Assembly: GCA_002633025.1 (NCBI GenBank)
Contig: NMRB01000846.1
Span: 42,042-106,041 of the forward strand
Reading direction: 5' to 3'
Origin: Notospermus geniculatus
Taxonomy: Eukaryota; Nemertea; Pilidiophora; Heteronemertea; Lineidae
DNA length: 64,000 nt
The translations under genes and the position numbers were made by a program. The number at the start of each line of letters is the position of its first letter. Positions within the stretch are counted from its first letter, which is position 1. The notes under the pieces were generated by a model. That model saw nothing but the letters and a program-made list of their open reading frames with translations. It had not been told where the DNA came from and ran no database searches. Shown here in pieces: positions 55,496-64,000 of the stretch.

Positions 55496-56685
55496 AGGGT
55501 AGAGATCCGTAGCGCCTGCGCCGATTGCGCACGAAACGGATTGGTATCAAATCTATGATCGTGTACGTGATCAGTGCCCTCTATTGCTTGAACTTTAGCG
55601 GGGGCCTAGGGGTGGAGCTGCCGTTCTTCCCGAACTTTGCTTCACTATGTAAACTCCGTGGAAAAAAAACACCTGGTACTTCTGTACAAAGCTTGCGTGA
55701 GGCTTATGAGGTCCCGAATGCTGACATGGAATGGTTAACTTTGTTTCACAGCTTTACCGATAGCGAAGGAAGTTGACACCAGGCAGCTGGCGAACCACCA
55801 TGTCCTAAAGTGAGGAATAGGGAACAATTACGTAGGTTTCGTTCCGATCTCTGTTTTCATCGTTCCTGGTTTTAGATTACGGTTCTCCGTCGGCTTCCAA
55901 TGCTCCGATCTTCCGTACTTTATAGCAACCCTTCGACGTTCTTGAAACGTTTATTCAAATTTTCAGCTCTTCTCAATCAAAGGTAGAATCTTCCTGCCCG
56001 GGGGTCAATCGGGATTCAATCCTACCATGTCACAAACCAGTTCATCACGCAGATTTATTGGTCTCACTCCACTTTTAACTACGTTAAGACGTCGTGTATT
56101 ATCGAACATCGATATCACCAATATTTATCGGGTTATAGTGGCGTTTTAGGAGTTAGAGTGAACATGGCCATCGGAAAAGTGTCCGGGATGCTTTTCCTCG
56201 ATTGTGGTTGGGTAGATTTTTCACGATGACATCCATGCAACATATTGACGATCAGTTATGATGCACTTTTATCCACACAACGTACCATATATCACCATTG
56301 GCAGTCAACTGGATCTGTGCAATCAAAATGCAGGGTGCCCGTCCCCCAAAAAAGCGCACAAGCATTCCACTACTCAGAGCCCAATGCACAGAGAGTATCT
56401 TTCTTTAGAAGAAAGAAGACACCAAGATTTCCAAATGTGGTCCAGTGGTTCGAACTACATGTACATACCAATTTTGTAAAGCAAAGTCGAAGCCCTAATC
56501 ATGCTGAATTTGCGGTTCGCCGCAAAGCTGATAAAAAGACCTCGGACTTTTCTTCACAAAAATGCCTCTGTTGCTAAAACTACTGAACAGAATCGAAGTA
56601 TCTTGGTGCTATGTTTCTTCTAGACAGATTCTCTACCCATTCAAATCTGCTTTGCTGTCAAACAGAGTGTCCCTGTATCACAAGA
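55496..56685. other. Unannotated stretch
   Basis: Open frames of 83 and 110 codons carry no recognisable domain. No repeats noticed. Confidence 0.4.
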
Positions 56686-56762
56686 AGGGCAGGTGCGACT
56701 GGGGATCGAACCCGGGACTAGGATGTGACAGGCGCCGATGGTGCACTGCGCCAGTCTGACAC
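56686..56762 (-). mobile_element. tRNA-like sequence (SINE head), minus strand
   Basis: On the minus strand: A-box-like CTGGCGCAGTGCACC, then CCGGGTTCGATCCCC with four of five T-stem pairs. The acceptor stem pairs poorly, so it is more likely SINE-derived than an active tRNA gene. Confidence 0.55.
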
Positions 56763-57299
56763 TGTTGTCAGGCCTTGTTGATTTTGAAATGTGGTTTCCT
56801 AATCCGAGAGACGGCCGACTCGGCTGCTGATCTGTTCGATCGATTGCTCACGTGCGGATGGCAGCCGATGGTGTACCTACTTGCGAATTCCAAACAACAC
56901 GTCCTTTAGCAATTATTTGGAGAAGGGGGCGCTAGACCCCGAAAAACACGAATCTATTTGCGCTTTTGTATGGATGAGGAGGTACTAACATTGAGGACAA
57001 ACACGCTTGTCTTGTAAAGAGATTCGTGAAAACATTGGCAGAGCTCCCAGACAAATGTCAGACGAGTCTGAAACCCTAGGAACAAGTAAGTGATGGAAGT
57101 AGCTAAAGGCTAAATGGTTACCTAGATTGTTTTTCCAAAAGGCCTGCTAGCGGGAGTTTGTTGTGGTGGCCTTTTAAATGCCGGGAGACAACCTGACCTC
57201 CTGCATTTCAGGATGCAATGATGAACTATTGGAAATATACTTTCCCGTTCATGTGACAAACGTTTCATTTCGGGTGGAAAAAACGGCGGTCTGGCTAAT

Positions 57300-57450
57300 T
57301 TAGCAATATCCCTCGAGATACGCGAGAGCGGTCGTTAGGTTCCAGATGCCGCCACTAGTGTTTGAACGATGAATCTATTGGGTATCTGAATAAAATCTAG
57401 CAAATGCTTTTACTTCAGATTTGTACAGCATTGCCTAGTGCAATTGCAGC
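57300..57450 (-). mobile_element. TGCACTAGG-type element
   Basis: Reverse complement starts near GCACTAGGCAATGCTGTAC and matches 10385-10515 and the arm of 28670-28780. Confidence 0.55.
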
Positions 57451-57489
57451 TTATATGGCACGGCTTAACCCGCCGGCCATGGAGGATTT

Positions 57490-57615
57490 CCTTTATGGCC
57501 TAGTCGTTGGCGCGTTGGCCTTGGCGCACTAGAAGTTAAGCAACGTGACGTAGAGCGCGGTCACCACTTGGATGGGTGACCGGCGCGCGTCAGATACACC
57601 AAGCACTCTCGGCCA
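57490..57615 (+). mobile_element. 5S rRNA-derived element with tRNA-like 5' part
   Basis: GAAGTTAAGCAACGT (57533-57547) and ACTTGGATGGGTGACCG (57565-57581) are the 5S rRNA A-box and C-box, the TFIIIA-bound internal promoter, at nearly normal spacing. The 3' end also follows 5S roughly to 57614. The 5' third of 5S is replaced by sequence containing TGGCCTAGTCGTTGG, which resembles a tRNA A-box. Either a 5S pseudogene or a 5S-type (SINE3-like) element. Confidence 0.65.
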
Positions 57616-59950
57616 TGTTCTCTTCGACTTAAATATATCAATAACCATGCGTCACCGATAGCCTTATATTAATCCTTCTTCCAATAGAGGAGAAAAGAAG
57701 AAAAAGGCGCTCATTGATTGGTTCTCGTTTCCGTCAGCCACTCCGTCAACAATGGTCTGTTGTCATTGGAGAAAATTGCTAATTGAAAGCACCTGAGACA
57801 ATCACTGGAGGAAATTGAATAAGGAAATCGGTCACCGAATAATAGCTTCGATTCCTATTGTTCTGTCTTTTGTTACCGTTTGATTTCTAAAATTGTTACA
57901 AAATCGTGGAGTTTGAGGATGCAACAGGAAATTGAGTTTTGTTAAAAAATGTTATATGAAATTGTAGTCTTTTAGGAGTTGGAAGAAATACTTTCTATTC
58001 TTTATTTTCGATAGAAAATTTTGAATTGAATCGTACATTGAATCATACACTGACTTCTATTTCATATTGAATCATACATGTAGCTACGATAGAGGGCAGC
58101 ACACCGAAACCAGGTCCTATAAAATCGACGCCTTTGTGTGGGAAATTGACCAGAACCGCGTTGTCCCTTTCATTTCAGTAGTTTTAACCCACCAGTGACA
58201 CCTATGTATTTAGGCATCGAGCTATGGTCCCATTGAGAGATTAGCACCTAATACAGCAGCGCCGCTCAACGTCTTTGTTAGATACGACGCAGATCCTCTC
58301 ACGACAGCGAATGATCATGACTCTACAACGCCTTTTTGCGGATATAACCGCCCATAGCTCAAGGGTTAATGGCGTAACGTTTATCAAATACATCTCGCAT
58401 GCTATCTCTCCATCTGCACGAAATGTGTCGGGCTTATGTCAACTTGGCAAAGATCGTCGACAGGAAGGCAGGTTTGCTTGAGAACACGACAGATGATAAT
58501 CGAAGTCATTGCCGATCACGATCTCGCATGCAGTCTGGGTTGACGTCAGAGTTGAAATGAGTTGCGACTGCTCGTCTCTAATCAGCTGTTAGTATCTGGA
58601 GCGCGGTGCATATTATCGCAGGGTTGAATCTGGCACCGATTACCATTGCGATATAGCTGCGATAAAAGAGACGTAGCATGCAGATGGAGTTTTTTTGCGT
58701 CAAAAGTTTTCGCAGTTTTTAATTGGTCGGTTTCGATCGAACTCGCTTGACAGTGGCCGATTATCAGCCCTGTGCTTTCAGAATCTGAATGTCGTCATAT
58801 TGCGGTGGTTGCAATTAACTAACGCTGCGCCTGTTACCGCAGTGCGGTGATGCCGCAGAGGTTGATGAGTACTGAGTATGAGTATGACCAAGGGGATAAG
58901 CGGATTGCAGCTGGAGAAGTTGGGTTCTCTAAAATGCGGCACAGTCTCAGGCTGACGGAAAGGTTGCGATGGTCTGCGATTTGGTGTCGCAGAGATTGCG
59001 GTGCGTCGCATGACTCAGTCTGGCAAAATGATTTGCATTGCGGTGTAATGGCGAGGGATAAAGGCAACATCTGTACGGCGAGTAAAAACACACGCCTGGT
59101 AAACAACAGTACTGTGCATCTCCTATATCGCAGCCCACGTGGCAAAATGCGGTATCACCGCACAACTGTCCATCTCCGCTTACCTTGCTCTTTGACCAAT
59201 AACAATCATTGCGAAGAAAAACAAGAAAGAGACGATAAAACGGAGCTTGGCTTTCGGCTGACTTGAGCCGCATTGGAAACAACTGTTGATCTTCTCCTTC
59301 AAACAAATCACTGGTAATTTGATATGAAAACAAAGCGTGACTCGGTTGATGAGAAGGCTACGTGGCTCTCCTGCTGATACAGGATTTCATCGTGTTCACA
59401 AATTGACAAGGTGAAGAAAGGCGAAAACAATAAGAAGTCTTGTTTGGAATCCCACGCGTCGCTAGTTCTTTCACGTTTCGTCAGAGATGATGAAATCTAC
59501 CTCTGCACACCGCTCAATCAATGCTTTGGTTTCGAGTCAGGAAAATTTCGAGAGTCATCTGGCTCTTTACGTCCGTCGCATGGGAGGGGTAAGCCGTGGT
59601 GCCATGTACCTTGTGCCTTGCAAGGGCAAGTAAGACTCAATCCAAGTAGGATCTCAAGTGTAGCTTGAGATGAGCCTCCTCCGTACTTACCAGGGCCAAT
59701 AATGCTATGGCTTCGGCCCTGACGGAAAAAATTTAATACAAGTACATGAGCGGCTCTAACGTGGCTCAATATTGGCTCTTTTGGTATTATATTCCAGTTG
59801 AATCGTCGCAAGAGCCATGAGCTCTTACTTGGCTCGCCATTATTGGCTCTCAAGACTGTATTATCGACGATTTGTGATGCAAATATAGGAGGAAACCGGT
59901 GCCCCGTTGGAGACCTACATTGTCAAAGGGAGTCACCGTTTCTATCTCAA
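57616..59950. other. Unannotated stretch
   Basis: 58780-59170 is unusually rich in GCGGT/CTGCGA motifs, with a weak inverted pair GTGCGGTGAT near 58853 and 59153. ORFs of 103-139 codons there overlap on both strands and are not recognised. 59684-59692 reads as a strong minus-strand donor (CTG|GTAAGT) without an evident exon. Confidence 0.35.
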
Positions 59951-60075
59951 GTCGGTGTGGTAGAGTGTAATGCATCCGTCTTCCTGATGCCCCCTGTATA
60001 TGTTTGTCACAGGATTAAGGGTCGTGGTCGCTTTAGAGTCCAATTCAATGGTGCCGCTTAATCGTAAATGTATGG
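59951..60075 (+). mobile_element. CCGGTGT-type MITE, left part
   Basis: CGGTGTGGTAGAGTGTAATG at the left, then GTTTGTCACAGGATTAAGGG. The right inverted end is missing. Confidence 0.6.
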
Positions 60076-60569
60076 CGGACATTCCAGCACATCTTGTCCT
60101 ATAATCCAGATAGGAGCTAACTGTTTCCAGCATGCACTCCGACAGCCCTGGATGGAAATATTCCATTGTGTCACAAAACGATCTCCCAACAGAATACAGG
60201 CTAATTGCGAACCCGTTGAACGTTTTTCCCCCGCAGATATTTTTTCGTATTTTTCGTATAATGCCTCTGATGCACAACAGCGCTGGTTAACTTTTTCCAG
60301 CGTCTGCTGGTAAGAAATTCGTGTCCAGAGAATAAACACAGGCAACGTGACTCTGTTTAACAATCGCTGTGAGAATTGCAGTCACGTCCTTCCTGCAGAT
60401 AGCAAGGGGCGTTTTCTCCCGGGCGACTGTTTGCACTTATCATGATAAAGAATCTGCTACATCTATGTCTCAGAACCTCAGGAGCCCGACGATTTACCGT
60501 TACGTCACAGCGCCCATATACAATGCAACCACACGAGGAATTGACGTCCGGTGTAATTGTTTTCATTGC

Positions 60570-60655
60570 NNNNNNNNNNNNNNNNNNNNNNNNNNNNNNN
60601 NNNNNNNNNNNNNNNNNNNNNNNNNNNNNNNNNNNNNNNNNNNNNNNNNNNNNNN
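60570..60655. other. Assembly gap (86 N)
   Basis: Run of N. Flanks 60076-60569 and 60656-61539 show no gene or repeat I can identify. Confidence 0.99.
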
Positions 60656-61539
60656 TACATCTGTTGACTTGGGTATTTCGTTCAACATTTTACACGACGT
60701 ATTTCTTTCGCCAGAGCTTTAAAGTTGTTTGATACCGAACACTCAAGGTCTTGACGTAATCTGACACGCATAACTACGTTCAGCAAACGAGATTTCTTGT
60801 TTACTATATCTGACATCGCATCGCAGTATCCCCAAGGAACGATTCAAGAAGAAACCTCGTTAAAGCAAGTCTTCTTTCATGTCATACTATCAGCTGACAT
60901 TTGACGGTCAGAAAGAACATCGGGCGGTACATGCGCAAGACTTTCGATCCGGGGTGTAGTCTTGCGCTCCTCAGCCGAAAGGTCACGTGATGCTACCCAG
61001 CCAATCAGCGTCCATACTCTCGATTTATGGAACGAAATTTCCTTGGTATCACTTAAATATTTGGATATCGCTCCTACCAAAAATAGATACACGTAATGTA
61101 TTTTGCTCCTACTGACAGTAGCAAAGCCGTTTTCAAAATTTGAATATTGCCGTGCCGCATTAAAGGAGGTTTTAGAGCACAACTTGTGTTGACAGTTGTA
61201 AACTCCTCATTAATGTTTGAAAGATTCAAGGCAGTCTTCACGCCTGTTACAGCGTTCAGAGTTGCGCCGAGGGATTTTAGCCATTAAATGTTAGGACGAC
61301 AAAGAAATTAATTAGGTATGACGAACAGAGGAGAAATGTACAGGAGAATTCGGTGTGAAATTCCTTCTGGTGGTCTCCCAGGGTTCATCCTTTCACAGAA
61401 GTGGATTTCCTTTCGCCTCATTTGATATACTAAATGTGGTTTACACTCTTTTCCACATTTAGGAGATTTTGTCGTTTTGCCCACTTAGTGAATAATCCTT
61501 ACAAGGGATGGATTCAGACCTCCCAGAAAGGAGGATTGT

Positions 61540-61875
61540 TGCGCGACTGACAGCCGGGGCAAGACAACCGACTGACAGCCGAGGCAGGACAACCTACTGG
61601 CAGCCGAGGCAGGACAACCTACTGACAGCCGAGGCAGGACAACCGACTGACAGCCGGGGCAAGACAACCTACTGACAGCCGAGGCAGGACAACCGACTGA
61701 CAGCCGAGGCAGGACAACCGACTGACAGCCGAGGCAGGACAACCGACTGACAGCTAAGGCAGGACAACCGACTGACAGCCGGGGCAAGACAACCTACTGA
61801 CAGCCGATGCAGGACAACCGACTGACAGCCGAAGCAAGACAACCGAGGCAAGACGCCGACCGACGGTCGGGGCAA
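61540..61875 (-). repeat. Minisatellite, 25-bp unit, ~13 copies
   Basis: Consensus GACTGACAGCCGAGGCAGGA plus CAACC. The unit lacks stops in the minus frames, giving Cys/Ser/Leu-rich ORFs of 68-100 codons that are artefacts of the array. Confidence 0.95.
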
Positions 61876-63137
61876 GATTGTGCTTCAAATGCGTTTCCCT
61901 GGCATCTGAAAACGAAATACAATGTAGCACTCAAATTTTTATCTGACTGTTATGAAAAGGTCATTGCTGTGCCAGATTAAGGGGCGTGGACGTACGCCCT
62001 GCTTACAACTATTAAAGGAGAATTCCATCTACGCTTGGTTTTGGTTTGGCTTCCCCAACAAACTTAGAAAAGAGCTGCGTGGTAATTGTTTTATAACAGA
62101 TTCTTTGTAAGAACGCTCCCTGAGCTAAATATACAGTATAGCGACGGTTGATTGAAATGACATTTGAAAACATTTAACTTTGTAAACAAGCATTAGAGAT
62201 CGCCTACGTACGTTTAAGTACCTCAAGATATCATTTTTAGTGAAAAGAACGTCATCCTCTGCATCTTATGGGAATCAGGTTTGTCCTCTTTCCTGCAGCA
62301 GCTTTTAAAACAAATATTTTCCGACGAATTTCCATCAATATTAAAAGCTTTAAATTCTAAGAGTACTAGACACACACAATACATTTTGAAGTTAACCTAG
62401 AGACGCTGTATACCGCATTATCCCTCCGCTCGCCAACAGATTCCCAAACGGAAAGAACCATTTAAGGCAGCCATTTAGCCCTCGCTTTAGAAAAGACGGC
62501 GGGACATGATAAGTCACCGTCAATTCCAAGGGGGGCTTTTGTGTGACATACAGATATATACCAGTTATTACTAAGCGGTGTTAAGGGATGAAATGGAGGG
62601 CTATCGATATCGATTCTACCGCGGCAATCAGGGGTACTAATCCGTTGATAATCTATAGGGGGTGTCGTTCATGGTTGGATGAACTGACAAAATTTCTCCG
62701 ACTTTGCTCTTCGGATATTTGGCGATTTTGACTGATTCTTCCCGACTTCAACATGTCGTGTGAGAATTAATAGGAAAGGCAGACGGGTGTTCGTGTGACG
62801 GCTGGCTCTGAGATGTCATATTTGATTTCGATGACACGAACCGTAGCCTTTGATTGAAGAACCATGAGAGCAGGGCTTCAAAACGACAAGAGGGTGTTGG
62901 CGAGGCGCGACAAGGTCTGGTCTAGTTCGCCTCCAATGTGCCGCGGGTTGTTTCACTACTCTGAGCCGCAATGCGCGTGTCTGTACCAAGAGCCGTCGTC
63001 AACCGGCGGCTCATCCTCACACCCAGGGTCTTCAAACCGCTCCCCTCCGCTCACTAAGTTCTGGGAGGGGACTACCGTAAGCCATCTGAGATTCTCAGGA
63101 TGCCGGCGGCTTATGACTGCAGGAAACCAGGCAATAT
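61876..63137. other. Unannotated stretch
   Basis: No gene supported. A 91-codon plus frame (62864-63139) is Ser/Pro-rich and unrecognised. Confidence 0.4.
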
Positions 63138-63292
63138 AGGAGCGCTTATCGCCGAAAGATGGCAGCAAAATTCTAGCAGACCAATACAATAGAAAGTTCT
63201 CCTGGTTGGTGTTCAATCAACCATGACTGGGTCCGCTATGCATTAAATTGGACGGAAGTGACACCTATCTGTCAACTGACTGACAGCCAGGC
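63138..63292 (-). mobile_element. AGGAGC-type MITE, inverted copy
   Basis: Starts AGGAGCGCTTATCGCCGAAA and includes GATGGCAGCAAAATTCTAGC and AAGTGACACCTATC, the reverse of 36150-36316. Confidence 0.7.
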
Positions 63293-63515
63293 ACTGATCC
63301 TCCACTTTGTGCTGCAGACTGTTTCGCAGTATACTGCCTTAGTTGTGTGTATCCCCATCCCTGTGCTAGGTTAGGGTCCCTTCACACAGCATATCCAGAC
63401 TCTCTTCCAGATCCTTTGCTCTGATCCTCACTTAGTGCTACAGACCGCTTCACAGTAGACAGCCTTCGTTCTGTGTACCCCCAGGCGCTAGGCTAGGGTC
63501 ACTTCTGCATCCCCA
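63293..63515 (+). repeat. Two tandem ~127-bp imperfect units
   Basis: CTGATCCTCCACTTTGTGCT and CTGATCCTCACTTAGTGCTA start the two units; each contains GCTAGGNTAGGGTC toward its end. Confidence 0.75.
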
Positions 63516-63635
63516 GCCGTTAGGAAGAGTTCACAAGATCAGGTATATCCATCTGGTTCTCACCAGTCTATCTGTCCTGACGGTCATCTAGCCTGGTTCG
63601 AATCCACCACATTTCCCGTTTCTGAGGTGGTGACA

Positions 63636-63883
63636 GCCTCAGCCAATCATCGGGGCGCGAAGGAAAATCGACGCGCCAATCAAAATCCGTGTTACAAATT
63701 CGAGCGTGAAGAGCAAAGAAAGTGTCAAACGGTGATTTGTTTCACAAGTTCTGATTGGCTCGGAGGCGGGGTCAAGTAGGGGTTAGGTTCATTAATAATT
63801 TATGCATTAACGGAAAAGATGACACGATTCGGACAAGGCTAAAGACGGAGTTCATACGGAGTCGATAGCCTTGTTTGGACAAG
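63636..63883 (+). promoter_or_regulatory. Candidate promoter with CCAAT and GC boxes
   Basis: CCAAT at 63643-63647 and 63676-63680, inverted ATTGG at 63754-63758, and GGAGGCGGGG (63762-63771) cluster within 130 bp, 110-240 bp upstream of an ATG. An AT-rich TTAATAATTTATG near 63792 could serve as a TATA-like element. Two tiny upstream ORFs (ATG at 63802 and 63819) precede the main ATG. CCAAT plus GC boxes are typical of metazoan proximal promoters; activity here is inference. Confidence 0.4.
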
Positions 63884-64000
63884 ATGGGTATATCAGACCA
63901 CCTCACAATTGCCAGAGGCTATCAATCAGTTGTCGGTCCCATTCGCCCTGTTCTCATCGGTTTGAGCCAGCAAGATTCCACCAAGGACCTTCATCAGAAT
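63884..64000 (+). CDS. Candidate first coding exon, truncated by window edge
   Basis: ATG at 63884 in AAGATGG context (A at -3, G at +4) opens 39 codons to the last base of the window. An in-frame TAG 18 bases upstream (63866-63868) fixes this as the first possible start in frame. The peptide begins MGISDHLTIARGYQSVV and contains VGPIRPVLIGL; no signal peptide or known domain is recognised. It sits downstream of a compact CCAAT/GC-box cluster and outside any repeat family seen in the window. A 39-codon open run alone is weak evidence. Confidence 0.35.
   Translation, partial: MGISDHLTIARGYQSVVGPIRPVLIGLSQQDSTKDLHQN

Noticed and set aside
58834-59333. Overlapping ORFs of 103, 139 and 128 codons
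   Set aside because: All overlap each other on both strands in a GCGGT-rich repetitive stretch; no recognisable protein.
59684-59692. Strong minus-strand splice donor (CTG|GTAAGT) suggesting an exon
   Set aside because: The upstream frame gives no recognisable peptide and no acceptor could be paired; a single motif is insufficient.
61485-61875. Cys-rich repeat ORFs resembling a secreted repeat protein
   Set aside because: Translations of the 25-bp tandem repeat, with no start context or flanking exon signals.

Overview
This window is non-coding, repeat-rich eukaryotic DNA. It has no operons, ribosome-binding sites or long open reading frames. It does have abundant short inverted-repeat transposons (MITEs), tRNA-derived SINE fragments, five minisatellites and assembly gaps. 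The repeat types (Tc1-like, TTAA-target and 3-bp-target MITEs, a SINE tail like the vertebrate V-SINE domain, a 5S-derived element) fit a highly heterozygous marine invertebrate such as an amphioxus, echinoderm, hemichordate or mollusc. The species cannot be fixed from the sequence alone.

Layout. 1-8776 is a patchwork of repeats: a ~500-bp direct repeat (168-668 and 6860-7360), a ~1.1-kb imperfect duplication (4097-5297 and 5846-6864), a SINE, and a nested inverted-repeat cluster at 7255-7700. 8777-44512 is the dominant structure: an ~18.6-kb unit (8777-27368) followed directly, head to tail, by a second version of itself (27369-44512). The two versions differ by scattered substitutions and by at least a dozen clean insertions or deletions. 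Several are transposons with a matching empty site in the other version: 9994-10325, 13178-14039, 17544-17736, 20279-20996 and 22551-22681 in unit 1; 30080-30907, 36150-36316 and 43960-44432 in unit 2. This is either a tandem segmental duplication or, at least as likely, two alleles placed in series by the assembler. 44513-63137 is single-copy and intergenic-looking, with dispersed MITEs, a 537-bp direct repeat pair, a 5S-rRNA-derived sequence and a 25-bp minisatellite. The last ~370 bp hold three CCAAT boxes, a GC box and an ATG opening a 39-codon frame that runs off the window edge. This is the best candidate for the start of a real gene.

The strongest single observation is a 718-bp foldback element (20279-20996) whose 317-bp arms look perfectly complementary. 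It is flanked by an exact 8-bp target duplication, and its empty site is visible in the other unit. I found no prokaryote-style system, CRISPR array or intact transposase gene. No homology search was possible, so family names rest on termini, target duplications and motifs read by eye.
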